The notes: generated by a model from the letters alone, not told the origin. A stretch of 64,000 nucleotides of DNA from Scolanthus callimorphus (GCA_033964015.1 CM066913.1:27368790-27432789); one strand, 5' to 3'. Positions 33,628 to 43,954 are shown, counted from the first letter of the stretch. Made by a program: numbers and translations.

Positions 33628-33744
33628 TCCCCCTTCCTTGGAGGATCTGTAACTGGTAAATCTAAGAATATTTCCTAAAGACAAAATGTTCCATCTCTAA
33701 ATCAATATAAAAAAACAATAATCATTGTCCTGTCCAATTTTGTC

Positions 33745-35340
33745 TTATTCAATGTTTAACAAAGTTAAACAAGAAGGCTCTCTAATCGACCTCTGTGGTC
33801 GCTGATTGGCAGGTGCTGGTACTGCTTTTGGTTCCTTAGCTTGGGTCACTGGGTTGTCCTGTTCCTTGTCCGGGGTTGGTCTTGGGTCTATTTCCTGTGG
33901 TGCTTGTGTTGGTGGTGTAGGTGGTTGCTTCTGTTCCTTTAAGTCCACTCGGTTTCTCCTGTAGGCCCTTTCATTGGTCTCGACCTCATACGAGTGTTCG
34001 TCGAGCCTCTTGGTGACTGTCGCTCTGTCCCAGTCTTTCTTTCCGAGTCTAAAAGGACGCATCCTCACAACATCTCCTTCTTCTAGTGGAGGTAGGTCTC
34101 GTGCCCCTCGGTTGTAGTATGAGGCTTGCGCTGCTTGTTTCGCTTTCGTCTCCTTTACAACTCTATCAGTGTGTACAGCTTGAGGTTTCAGTAGCTGTGC
34201 TGTCGTAGGTAACTGTGCCTTACAACGTCTTCCCAGTAGTCTTTGTGCTGGGCTGTTTTCCGTGTTTCTCAGCGCGAGAACTGCCAAGTACAAGTCACCT
34301 TTAGTGTGTTTGGCTTTCCTTAGCAATCGCTTGGCGTCTTTGACTGCTGCTTCTGCCTTTCCGTTGCTCTGCTGGTGTTCTGGACTTCCCGGCTGGTGTT
34401 CGAAACCCCACTCATGTGCGAAGTTGGTGAACTCCTCAGAATGGAATTGAGGTCCGTTGTCACTAATGACAGTATCGGGTATCCCCTGTCTTGCAAAATG
34501 CACTTTCAGTTTCTTGATTACTGTAGAGGCCTTAGCGTCATTGGGAAGAGGGTCGAATTCCCAGAAGTTTGAGAAGTAGTCCACAGTTATTAAGTACTCC
34601 TTGCCATCTATCTTGTAGAGGTCTGTTCCAATCTTCTCCCATGGTCGCTCTGTTGGTTCATGGCTCATCAAAGTCTCCTTTTGCTGTTTTGTCCCATAGG
34701 TGACACAAACTTCACACTGTGACACATGCTCTTTAATCTCGGCCGTCATTCCTGGCCAAAACATACACTCTCTGGCTCTCCTCAGGCATCCGTTAACTCC
34801 CGTGTGTGGGCTGTGCAGCAGTTCCTTCATTGTCTGGCGCATGGACTTAGGAATCAATTGCCGCTCTCCTTTGAAAACTATTCCATCATACACACTTAGT
34901 TCATCTCTGTAACTATAGTACGGTGCCACTACGGCTGGTAGCTCTTTCTTTTCCTCTGGCCAGCCGCTCTGTATGACATCCATCAGCTGTTGCAAACTGT
35001 CATCCTTGAGTGTAGCTGTATTGATCTCCTGCTGCCGCTCTTCCGTCATTGGCAGGTGCTTCACTGCATTTATTCGTTCAAATTCTCCCTGAGTGTTCTG
35101 TGTTGTGGGTAGAAATGCCCTACTTAGCGTATCTGCAAGGTACATTTCAGGCCCAGGCTTGTACTGTATGTGTACATCGTACTTCTGTGCTTTCAGCAGC
35201 ATCCCCTGGAGTCGTTTCGGTGCACTCCTCAAAGGCTTGATCGCAATCGCGGCTAGAGGCTTATGATCAGTCTCAACCGTCACCAGTCGACCATATGCAT
35301 ACTGGTCAAACTTTTGTAGTGAATATACCATAGCCAGCAT
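33745..35340 (-). pseudogene. pol: pol: RNase H end plus integrase
   Basis: This 531-codon open stretch starts inside RNase H (LAMVYSLQKFDQYAYGR, VETDHKPL, LRSAPKRLQGML, then YKPGPEMYLADTLSRA, all standard Gypsy RNase H landmarks). It continues into integrase: a zinc-binding H-H-C-C region (HSPHTGVNGCLRRARECMFW and CEVC), then the D,D,E core with Asp in GTDLYKIDGKEYL, Asp in ISDNGPQFHSEEF and Glu in NGKAEAAVK. A basic, Pro-rich C-terminal end follows (RRNRVDLKEQ, then a PTPPTQAP tail). All three catalytic residues are present, so this is the best preserved part of the element. It is in a different frame from the preceding RT segment. Confidence 0.88.
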
Positions 35341-36038
35341 TTCCTTCTCAATTTGCGCGTAGCGAGTCTCCGCATCGGTGAGTGCCCGGCTGGCAAAGGC
35401 GACAGGTTACCCATTCTGCAGTAGGGCTGCGCCCCGTCTCTTCTTGCTTCATCGCACTGTATGGTCAGCTCTTGTTCAGGGTTGTAGTACCTCAGTAGTG
35501 GTGCAGTCGTCACCAGGTCCTTCACTTTCTCGAAAGCTGTGTCGTGCTCGTGTCGCCAGTTCCACGCGGTCTCCCTGTGTGTTAGTTGCTGGATTGGCTC
35601 TAGTACTTGGGCTATTCTGGGCAGGAATTTTGCAAGGTAGTTGACGAACCCACAGAATCTCCTCACTGCCTTGACGTTGTCCGGTTTTGGCATCTTTTTC
35701 ACTGCCTCAATCTTCTCTGGGTCTGCCTTCAGTCCCTCGGCCGTGATCAGGTGGCCCAGATATGGTATCTCTTTACATTGTAGCTTCAGCTTTTTCTTGT
35801 TCAGCTTGACACCAGTCTCCTTGCAGCGCTGTAGGAACTGTGCCAGCTTTCTGTTGTGGTCTTCTGTAGCTTCTTCCTCGGTGTCTCCAACTCCATATAT
35901 GACCATATCATCGTGTACAGTCAGGAAAACAATCCAATTTGTCGAGCGCTTGGTGAAGTTTCTTCTGGAAGATTTCACTCGATATTGAGGCCCCGAGCGG
36001 GAGTCGTCTCCAACAATACCTGCCGAAGGGCGTGTCAA
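35280..36038 (-). pseudogene. pol: pol: reverse transcriptase palm to RNase H start (shifted frame)
   Basis: The frame carries the palm C region as VHDDMVIYGVG (usually a Tyr/Phe-x-Asp-Asp motif; the first residue here is His). It then shows the connection region EIPYLGHLITAEGLKADPEKI, AVRRFCGFVNYLAKFLP and TAWNWRHEHDTAFEKVK, and the RNase H start ELTIQCDEA. After that the reading becomes nonsense. The frame differs from both the upstream RT part and the downstream RNase H/integrase part, so at least one indel lies on each side (near 35.9 and 35.4 kb). Confidence 0.85.
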
Positions 36039-36357
36039 ACGTTGTCAGCTCGCTGGAGTCCTCGTCGAGCTGAACATGCCAGTAGCCATTTCGTGCATCC
36101 ACCATTGTGAACACCTTAGCACGCGCTTGGTCCGGCAGTACGTCATCAATGACAGGCAATGGATAGCGCTCCCTCTGAAGGGCTTTGTTTAGCTGTTTCG
36201 GGTCTAGACAAAGTCTCAGTTCTCCTGATTCTTTTGTGGCGATAACTAGGTTGCTAACCCAATTAGTTGGCTCGTCAACGGGTGCAAGAACCCCTAGCTC
36301 CGTCAGTCTCTCGAGCTCAGCTTTCAGCTGACGGTACTCTGCGTGACGGCGCAACAT
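35908..36357 (-). pseudogene. pol: pol: reverse transcriptase fingers and palm A/B
   Basis: The landmarks are LGVLAPVDEPTNWVSNLV, ESGELRLCLDPKQLNKAL, YPLPVIDDVL, FTMVDARNGYWHVQLDE (palm A Asp), TFDTPFGRYCWRRLPLG and SSEIFQKKLHQAL. These are standard Ty3/Gypsy RT motifs. The frame is lost just before the YxDD region, where the next segment takes over in another frame. Confidence 0.88.
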
Positions 36358-36790
36358 GAGGCGGTACTGATGTATCCACAGTCAGACGCTGTTCTCCTGC
36401 TAGCGTCCCTAACTCGCCTTCAAACACGTCCTTGTATTCCTTGATTATGTCCTGTGCTGAACGTTGGATCTCCGTCTTTGTTGATGAGATTATCTCAAAG
36501 TTCTCCTTGTGCACTTCAATTAGGCCCATTTCCTGTATTACATTGGCGCCTAACAACGGGGTCAAACCTTGCTTGACAACCATGAATTCGACTGAGTACT
36601 TCCGGCCATTCTTCGGGTTCGTGACAGTCACACAACACGTCCCTTCCGGTTTCAACTCTGTCTTGTTCCACTTTTGCAGTACTCTCTTCGTTGGCTTAAT
36701 CTTTGCGTTGTTAGCGTATCTTTTCGGCAATACGTTTACCGAGGCTCCGCAATCGACGTGGAACTTGATTTTCTTTGTGCCAATCTGCAT
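36317..36790 (-). pseudogene. pol: pol: aspartic protease and linker
   Basis: The retroviral-type protease motif appears as FHVDCGASVNVLP, where Asp-Cys-Gly takes the place of the usual Asp-Thr/Ser-Gly. LLGANVIQEMGL downstream is the second conserved region. The C-terminal linker (FEGELGTLAGEQRLTVD) leads to RT. This frame overlaps the end of gag by about 50 bp in another frame, which could be a natural frameshift, and is out of frame with the RT segment, which is more likely decay. Confidence 0.85.
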
Positions 36791-37746
36791 ATTAGCGTAG
36801 ATCTGTTTGTTGTCAACACGCGCTGCTCCGACCTTGTTAATCTCTTCCGGTTCAGCGTTACGGAGTAGCCATACTCCAAATCGCTTGAATCCTCGTCTGT
36901 TTCATCTCCGAGTTGATGTGCTTTCTCTTGCCGACATTGTTTTGCGAAGTGATTTTTCTTGCCGCACGACTTACACGTTTCGCCATACGCAGGACAGTTA
37001 TCTTTGCCAGTTCTGTGTTTACGACCACAGTAACCGCATGGCTTTGTGTCTTGCTTTTGTTTGTCATGCTGTTTCCTGTTTGGAGGCTTTGTTTTCTGTT
37101 TCTCGTGGTTCTTTCCTTTCAACTTTAGTATGTGAACTTCTTCAGTCTTGCTTCCGTGATCCATATTTCGTATTTGTTTCGATGAAACCTCGTCACTCCT
37201 CACGATCTCTATGCATTTCTGTAGCGTAAGCTTCGAGTGTCGCAGCAGGCGCTTTTGTGTGTTGGCATCTCGTATTCCTAACACGAGTCTGTCCCGTATT
37301 AGCGAATCCTGTAAACATGCACAAAAATTACAAGACTGCGCTAAAGTTCTCAGCTCCGCGACGTATTTATCAATACTTTCTCCGTCCTCTTGATCGCGGC
37401 TGTTGAACGGCTCATACGTCTCGTTTGTTTCCCCAACTGCGTACTCATCAAACTGCTTCATGATTTGGTCGAGCTTCCCTCGATCTTCTCCGGTCATGTC
37501 AAAGCTATTGAAAATCTTCACGGCTTCGCTTCCGATTGAGTATAGAAACAGCGCTACGCGATACTCCTCTGTCTGCTGGTTGAGTTTTGTAACGATCGAG
37601 TAGTTCTTCCACTGCTGTTTATACACTTTCCAGTTGGCTCCTTTGTTTTTCACCGTTAAATTCAGCCCATTCGGTGGCTGGATTCCTTGTAACATGGGCG
37701 GCTGGTGCTGTTCTGCCGCCGTTTCGGCGTTCTCAGTCTCCGGCAT
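36736..37746 (-). CDS. gag: gag: capsid/nucleocapsid with zinc knuckles
   Basis: An ATG at 37746 (MPETENAETAAEQHQPP) is a more likely start than upstream in-frame Met codons, which lie in or near the LTR. The central part shows WKVYKQQWKNYSIVTKLN and YEPFNSRDQEDGESIDKYVAEL, typical of Gypsy capsid (retrotransposon gag domain). The C-terminal third is basic and has two CCHC-like fingers, CGYCGRKHRTGKDNCPA and CKSCGKKNHFAKQC, which bind RNA. The frame is intact over about 337 codons. It packages element RNA in particle-forming relatives; whether it is expressed here is unknown. Confidence 0.85.
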   Translation of the reverse strand: MPETENAETAAEQHQPPMLQGIQPPNGLNLTVKNKGANWKVYKQQWKNYSIVTKLNQQTEEYRVALFLYSIGSEAVKIFNSFDMTGEDRGKLDQIMKQFDEYAVGETNETYEPFNSRDQEDGESIDKYVAELRTLAQSCNFCACLQDSLIRDRLVLGIRDANTQKRLLRHSKLTLQKCIEIVRSDEVSSKQIRNMDHGSKTEEVHILKLKGKNHEKQKTKPPNRKQHDKQKQDTKPCGYCGRKHRTGKDNCPAYGETCKSCGKKNHFAKQCRQEKAHQLGDETDEDSSDLEYGYSVTLNRKRLTRSEQRVLTTNRSTLICRLAQRKSSSTSIAEPR

Positions 37747-37813
37747 TGTGTTGTAGAATGCTTTCTCTACGTTCGTTTTCGGAATTTCGCTATGATTTAA
37801 CCGCTTGCCACCA

Positions 37814-38264
37814 TGTAACGTGCAGAGTATAACAAGACGTGTGTTCAATACTAAGACGTTTATTGGAATGAATCAACTTCATAAGGCATTGAATTACATT
37901 GCTTTAGAAAATAACACCCATGTTGTATTGTGAATGTGCGCATTCTGATTGGTTAAAAAGCGTGTTTGTAAGAGACCTGAGAAACACGATTGTCACGCAA
38001 CGCTGTCGCGCGTGTGTATGTTATTTTCTAAAAGCAATAAAAATACTTTCTGCGTGCTCTCTGGTTTCTTACAAACACGAGGGGGATGTTGGGAGAACTG
38101 ATCAAAACTTGAAAGACACGAGCCGAAGGCGAGTGTCTTTCAAGTTTTATCAGTTCGACCAACATTCCCCGAATGTTTAATTAATAGCGTGGTTGGTCAC
38201 GTGCATTCTATTATTAAAGGCTGTTATATAATCTAACTAAGACAAATACGTCAATCACGTAACA
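37814..38264 (-). repeat. 5' LTR, interrupted by a MITE
   Basis: It carries the same 174-bp LTR sequence as the left copy. It is split after ACATTGCTTT at 37905 and resumes with TAGCGTGGTTGG at 38185. Confidence 0.88.
37906..38184. mobile_element. Two-hairpin MITE, copy 2, inserted in the LTR
   Basis: It contains the same palindromic components as 27346-27655 (GAAAATAACA...TGTTATTTTC and CTTGAAAGACACGAGCCG). TTA at both edges of the interrupted LTR, compared with the other LTR, fits a 3-bp duplication. It postdates the retrotransposon. Confidence 0.78.
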
Positions 38265-38265
38265 A

Positions 38266-38603
38266 CCTGGAATGCCGTGATTAACAGCCCAGCTAGCAGA
38301 GCTGCCGTCGGAAAGTGTGACCACTAAATTGATCAGCGCACTGTACACCGGAAGCAAGAAGTGCCTTGCGAAATTCCGAAATAAAACGCTCTTTGTAAAT
38401 GTAATATGCCCATCGGGCCGCGGTAATAAAAACAAGGCTGGAGCGAGCGTGCGGACCAGGCGAACCATACGCGATAATAAAGGAATATGCGGCTTCCGTT
38501 CTCCAAACTGAATAGCTTTCATATGCTTAAACGTAACTATAAGGCCGTGCTCGTTATTAGTGGCGACATCGCCGCGGATAAGATCACGAGACGAGTCAAA
38601 CAT
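38266..38603 (-). pseudogene. Tyrosine recombinase catalytic-domain fragment
   Basis: The minus-strand frame reads LIRGDVA...GLIVTFKHMKAIQFGERK, HIPLL, RMVRLV, a PRPDGHITFTKS block and SSASWAVNHGIPG. In tyrosine recombinases of cnidarian Crypton/DIRS-like elements these correspond to the beta-strand Lys region (SKTIQFGxR), the IPL...PV.A segment, and the GGASWAF..GIPxELI stretch that follows the catalytic HxxR. Here the His-x-x-Arg box itself is gone. The reading is interrupted at GIPG by the retrotransposon. On the other side of it, just below 33453, the frame resumes as ELIQLYGD, a stop, then SSDAF, so the usual GDW has become a stop and the nucleophile position is Phe instead of Tyr. It is therefore inactive. 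The flanking 5-bp duplication (ACTTG/ACCTG) supports the split. Confidence 0.7.
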
Positions 38604-38741
38604 CCACTCGGCTTTATCCCCTTAAACAATAACAGGTCCAAAAATCCAAATCCAACTCGAAAATCCAACTCGAAAATCCAGCTCGAAAATCCAACTCGAA
38701 ATCCAACTCGAAATCCTAACTCGGGGTTTAGGTATCCTCTG

Positions 38742-39384
38742 TTTTTCAGTGTCTTAAAGTTGTAAATGTTTAAGGGCGTTTTCTAAAATGGTTTAAAACT
38801 CATACATAATTAATGAGCCAAACACAAAGGAAATCACAACCGTGCACGGCCTCTGTATATATAGGTTAAAAACATAGGAGGAGGTCCGTAGTTTTCAACT
38901 TGTTTACATACCTACCACACCCAAATTCTATTGTTTTTATGGAAAGCTCATTATCACTGTTTTATCGATTTCTGTGTGCCATTGACAGAAATGGCAGAAA
39001 TGGACAAAAAGTCCTAATAACGTTACCCCGAACAAAAGGTTTGTTAACAAATGTGTCTTGTTCTATAGAAATTCTATCCAATAGCAGAGCAACACAACGA
39101 GTCGCCTTTTCTGAGGCTTGGCAGTGGATATTTGAATTTCAGATTGCTTCATTGCTAGCCGTGTATACATATACCAGTGTTTTGTTAAAGTATTTTTCAT
39201 TCTTTTTCTTCTTCTTTTACTCTACGTTTTCATTGTTTAAAAATGTTAAAATGAATAAATGAATGTGTAGTTAGAAATTAAATGCAATGTATGAGAAAAA
39301 AAGATCGTTATGAAAACTATGAAAAGCGAAATGTAATAGGAAACGAAAATCAGATAATTTAGGAAATGTAAGTGGAAATAATTA
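38742..39384. other. No gene seen
   Basis: AT-rich region with a 120-codon plus-strand frame at 38900-39262 that is hydrophobic and low-complexity at its end. No family or splice support. Confidence 0.4.
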
Positions 39385-39672
39385 CTGCGATTTTCCCAAT
39401 TATGGAACTCTACACCGACCACCAAACCACGGTTTGGCTTCCGTCAATCAAACGAGTAAACAACTTTGGGTGATTTCACGGGGGCTTTGATAGATCTTGT
39501 GAACTGGTAGGGGCTAGCTAGGCTTAAAAACACAATTTGTACTTGTAAAATGCAAACCAAATTCACAAGACATGCGTGGATTTGACTTAAAAGGTTTGAT
39601 TGACGAAAGTCAAAACGCAGTTTGACGTTCGGAAATGTCAAGTGGGAGTTCGCAGAATTATGGCAATCGCAG
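39385..39672. mobile_element. Foldback MITE, GGTTTGGCTTCCGTCAATCA family
   Basis: ACTGCGATTTTCCCAATTAT and the TTTGGCTTCCGTCAATCAAA arm are complemented at 39598-39672. It is related to 48945-49250. Confidence 0.65.
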
Positions 39673-40349
39673 TAATCCAAAGGCGCAGTGTACAAAAGGA
39701 TCCAAAACGGAGCTGGGGTACCCCGAAGCAGAGAGAATGAGAGGAGGATGATGTGCCATCTATTTGAACAAGTTGCGATTGGTCGCTGAGATAGGACTGA
39801 AACCAAGCCAAGCCTTTTCCTGGATGCTAAATCTAGATTTTCTATCTATGTAGTAATATTGCATGGTCCACAGTGTTTCGTCCTAAACGAAAGTTTTCGG
39901 TTATTTTGATGTGAGCTAATGGGAACGCAAATATATGACGTAATAACTTGTAATTGCCTAAGATAAACAGTACTTTCGTTGAGTTGTCAGCACTCCAGAC
40001 AGGGAGCCCGCTGTCAAAATGTGTTGACATATGGTAACCAAAAATTTACTCCCATGTAAAAAATAACTTTATGTGTACCCAATTCAATGCAACTGCCTCT
40101 CACCTCAGTCCTTAAAAAACAAAATCACCAAAACTTAGTTAAGCCCAGGCCTGCCAGAGGCGCCAATGGGTAATATCAACTGAATTTCTAGGTAAGGTTA
40201 GAAGGCGCCCGCGTAGCGGAGCCCTATAGCTACATGCAGGAGGAAAGGAAACAACAGAAAAGTGTATATGCATCGAAACGTTTTGTGATGGACTTCCGGT
40301 TTGTGCGTCCGTCCGTCCGTTCGTCCTACACAGGCAACCCAAAGGTCAT

Positions 40350-41155
40350 CAAACGAGAAAGGTGTCTATCTCACCTTTACTCCAGCGGGCGTCAAAAAAC
40401 AGCTTGACAACATTTACACGCGCAAAGCCGCAGGCCCGGACGGGTTACCTGCTCGCATCCTGCATGACCTGTCAGGTGATTTAGCTGGGATGCTGTGCTT
40501 TCTCTACCAACAGAGCTTTGACAATGGCACTCTTCCGCGGGACTGGTCCATTGCCATGGTCATTCCAGTCTTTAAAAAAGACCTGAGGGATAATCCAGCT
40601 AATTACCGCCCAATTTCTCTGACGTGCCTCGTGTGTAAAATAATGGAACACATCGTTTCAAGCCATATTCATAACCATCTGAGCTTCTATGGTATCCTAT
40701 TACATCTACAGCATGGTTTCCGACGAGGTTTCTCATGTGAGACCCAGCTTATACTGGCAGTTCACGATTGGGTGAGCACATTGAACTACTTATGCTTGAC
40801 TTCAGTAAAGCCTTTGATAAGGTCTCCCACAGGAAACTTGCTCTCAATGCCAACTTAATCACCTTGGTATAGGGGGCAAAACACTACAGAGGATTGTGGC
40901 TTTTCTTTCTGATCGGTCTCAGTTCGTAGCTGTGGACGGTTCTCATTCCGGCCAAGTTCGGGTATCTTTGGGCAGCGTCCCTCAAGACACAGTCTTAGAT
41001 CCAATTTTGTTTCTTATCTACATCAATGACATTGTAAAACAATGCAGTTCTAATATGCGATTGTTTGCTGATGACGCAGTTGTTTAACGGAATATCACTA
41101 CTCAAGATGACCACCATACCCTCCAACAAGACCCTTCACAGCACGAAATCCTTAC
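40350..41155 (+). pseudogene. LINE reverse transcriptase fragment (Jockey/CR1-like)
   Basis: The plus strand carries the RT blocks in order: KKQLDNIYTRKAAGPDGLPA, MVIPVFKKDLRDNPANYRPI followed by SLTCLVCKIME, QHGFRRGFSCETQL, then in another frame LMLDFSKAFDKVSH (palm A), then in a further frame GSVPQDTVLDPILFLIYIND (the GVPQGTVLGP block with substitutions) and RLFADDAVV (palm C, with both Asp residues). A stop follows, then a remnant of the LQxDL thumb start. It is 5'-truncated, frame-shifted at least twice and 3'-truncated near 41155. Confidence 0.85.
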
Positions 41156-41301
41156 TTTACGGATGCGATTTGGACGCGAAAAGGTGACGTAAAGGAAGCA
41201 TTTACAGACATTTACGCAACCTTTTCTTTTGCGTAAATATATACTTTACGCAGCGATAACGCTTTGCGTATAGGCTGCGTAATGACACAAAAATCCGCAA
41301 C

Positions 41302-41469
41302 TTTACGCTTACCATAATGAAGCGTAAAGACGTTCTTAACGCAGCTTTACGGAGAATGTAAATTCTAGTAAAGAGGGTCTTTACGCTTACCATAATGAAG
41401 CGTAAAGTCGTTCTTAACGCAGCTTTACGGATAATGTAAATTCTAGTAAAGAGGGTCTTTACGCTTGGG
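41302..41469. repeat. 78-bp tandem repeat, 2.2 copies
   Basis: TTTACGCTTACCATAATGAA starts near-identical units at 41302 and 41380, with a partial one at 41458. The motif TTTACG also recurs in both orientations from 41155. Confidence 0.8.
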
Positions 41470-41559
41470 ACATGTGCGTATTGGTTCGAAAATGCGTTTA
41501 TAGATTTTCTGTTATACGGCGAAACTTCGCGTTTAGACAGCGTTAACTTCATTTGGAAT

Positions 41560-42236
41560 ATGCTTTCTATTTGTACTACGTTTGTTCACACAGAGGGGCA
41601 GCTTGTTGCGCTCCTGCAGGCCTGTAATTTGTTTCACCCAAGAATAGAGAAAGCCTTTCACCTCGCGATTAAGAAGAAATGTCCCTGGTACGGTGAGGCG
41701 TGGTATACAAAATGAGCATTGTGAACCTAGTCATGAGGGCAAGCTGCACTGCAGCACAAATACAAGCACAATGATTTTGAGAACTGTTCTTTTATTAGAA
41801 TTTACCTTCCAATCTTGCCCTTATATAATATATTATTAAGAAATACAACTTTGCCCATCATCATTTCAATATTATTGTTTAAATTTAAGCGAGAAGAGGA
41901 ACATTTTCATCTTCGCGGAGAACGTCGGTTGCCAGACGAACTCTTTCAACAAAATTATGAGTGTTTCCGCGTCGGAGTACAGAGCGCTCTTGTCACTTCT
42001 GGCGTAGTACATTGTACAGATGCATTCGCTTGGGAACTTTGCTCTTTCGGTGCGCCTTTGTCCATAACGTTTCAGCCACTCAAAGTCGATGGTTAACTTT
42101 CTGGAGAAGAAAGCAATAGGAGCATAATGAGTATGAAACAAACACCAATATTTTGGTTTTGGTTTTATCTGGGATAAAACAATATAGAGACATTGGTTGT
42201 GACGCACATACCGGTACATGCATATGCATTTTACCA
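41560..42236. other. No gene seen
   Basis: Overlapping frames on both strands at 41.8-42.1 kb, none with splice support or a recognised domain. Confidence 0.35.
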
Positions 42237-43680
42237 TACTCTTCCCCCCAGTGCATGTTACTAAAACGGGGACTCGGGGACGGGGAATAGCGGTCTGGGG
42301 ACGAGTAACCAGAACCAATACGTCCCATAACTGCATAGATGTGCAAAAATGAAAATAACGGAGATTTGTTTCTGATGCGAAAAAAAAAAACGGAAACCAT
42401 TATTACGCCGTAAAAATAGAGCTTTGTAGTGCAAGTGGGATATTTTCATCGGCATGTTTTCATTCTTGTAAATCAAAAGCCTCTTGAGAAAAGGTATATT
42501 TTGCTCTGATGTATAGGATGGAAATTACACGACTTCGCATTACTAACAGGCGAACACAGATATGCTAGGGGGAGTTGACAAGAACGCATTTCCTCACTCA
42601 ACTGCCAGACAGTAAATTAACATGAGGCATCCTGATTTCCTGGATACAGAAACATTTGAGTTCTCAAATGACCTTGAGTGGGATAAGCTTGAACAAAGCA
42701 GCTATGACCTGTATATTTTGTGTTATTAACTTCTCCAGTGAGACTGAAATCCATCCCCACCATCATCACAAATTCACCTGCTTGCCTTTGACTGCATTTA
42801 AAAAGTTCTTTTTACAGCCGATTGTGTTTGAGCGTTTTACCCTAACAGTTCGCACGTTATGTTTGAACGTTTAAAAGTTGTGTTTCTAGGATGAAACGAG
42901 ACGTTTGTATGGCGAACCAAAGAGTTCTGTCCTCTCTGATTGGTCAGTGAAAAATACACATGGCGGTTGCCTTTGGAAACGTCCGACTTTTTGTCTCACA
43001 ACGCAACTTTCAAACGTTCAAACGTAACGTGCGAACTGTTTGGGTAAAACGCTCAAACGCAATCGGCTGTAACACGAAAACCGGCAAAACACTTGCATTC
43101 TTCAAAAATAATTTGCACTCGTGAGCGGCCGCCATGTTTATATTATGCAAAATGCACAAAACCTGTGGTTCCCCGTTCCCCAGATCCCCTCTCCCCGTTT
43201 TAGTAACATCCTCCCCAAGTAGACTGTTACGCCTTTCGATTTTTCAGGCTGCCGGCAGCTGTCTCAAATAGACGAGTTGCGTATGTATGTACCACATGAT
43301 CAATATTTGGTAGCGCTAACTTTGAGAGATTGGCCAGACAAATAGACTGCTTTCAGTATATTAAAATTCCTACTTGAATATGAGGGTCAGGGGAATAACA
43401 CAAAACAAATAAGTTATTCATTTTTCGATGCCAATGCAGTTTCTTTTTATTTATTCCCCTGAGCCTCGGCTTAAAATAAGAATATTACTATATCGAAATT
43501 TGTCGATTGTTTTGCTACTTTCCAACAAAGTCTTCGGCCAAAATTGTAGATCACGTGGTATGTAAACAACTTGTCATGTGGTACATAAAAAGGTGACTCG
43601 CTTGCGATCAATTTGAGACAGCCACAGGGGGGCTGAAAAAACTGAGAGGTGTACTAAGGGTCTACTGGGAAGAGTAGTAC
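42237..43680. mobile_element. Foldback element, TACTCTTCCC ends, split by a Mutator-type MITE
   Basis: The left arm (TACTCTTCCCC, interrupted, then AGTAGACTGTTACGCCTTTC, CAGGCTGCCGGCAGCTGTCT and CAAAT) is complemented on the right from 43550 to 43680 (ending CTACTGGGAAGAGTAGTA). The 959-bp Mutator-type MITE lies inside the left arm. Another partial copy of the family is at 19630-19760. Confidence 0.72.
42253..43211. mobile_element. Mutator-type MITE (copy 2)
   Basis: GCATGTTACTAAAACGGGGA to CCGTTTTAGTAACATCC, flanked by CCCCCCAGT and TCCCCAAGT (7 of 9 identical). It aligns with 2205-3875 but lacks that copy's two insertions, so it defines the uninterrupted form. Confidence 0.78.
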
Positions 43681-43954
43681 AGACTCCAAAATCTAAATCA
43701 AGGTTTTCTCAAACAAACTCACTTTACACACAAGGCAAGCTTTAAGCCTGCAGCCAAGGGCGTGAAAAGGATTATGGTAGGTCTCCCCCTTCCACCAAAA
43801 CATAAATCAAATTTGAGAAATTTCCGAATGGCCCCATTGTGGGGTACATGTTCTGAAATTGCTCCATAATGACTTTATAATATAGAGCAAATTTTAACGC
43901 AGTAGAAGTAATGTGGTTTATATTTTAATTAAAGTCATAGCATTGTTCCAGCTA

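Larger units (their letters stand above)
33454..38264 (-). mobile_element. Ty3/Gypsy LTR retrotransposon (decayed)
   Basis: The LTRs begin TGTAACGTGCAGAG and end CACGTAACA. The left copy (3' LTR on this strand) is 174 bp; the right copy (5' LTR, 37814-38264) is longer because of an inserted MITE. The target duplication is ACTTG (33449-33453) versus ACCTG (38265-38269), one mismatch. On the minus strand a putative primer-binding site, TGGTGGCAAGCGG, directly follows the 5' LTR, and a purine tract (AAGGAAGGGGGA) precedes the 3' LTR. The order is gag, protease, RT, RNase H, integrase, the Ty3/Gypsy order. The frame changes at least three times within pol, so the copy is not expected to be autonomous. 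Confidence 0.9.
33210..38741 (-). mobile_element. Inverted-repeat element carrying a tyrosine recombinase remnant, split by an LTR retrotransposon
   Basis: CAGAGGTATACTAAACCCCG at the left is mirrored at the right (complement of CAGAGGATACCTAAACCCCG). Just inside each end is a tandem array of about 13-17 bp CGAGTTGGATTTT units (33238-33296 and 38647-38712). Without the 4.8 kb Ty3/Gypsy insertion the element would be about 716 bp. Its minus-strand interior codes for the C-terminal part of a tyrosine recombinase. The arrangement resembles none of the textbook Crypton or DIRS layouts exactly: a recombinase fragment between inverted ends with subterminal tandem repeats. It is either a non-autonomous relative or an internally deleted copy. 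Confidence 0.6.

Noticed and set aside
41202..41552. Minus-strand frame with an internal protein repeat (SVKTLFTRIYI)
   Set aside because: The repetition is simply translation of the 78-bp tandem DNA repeat, whose unit length is a multiple of three.
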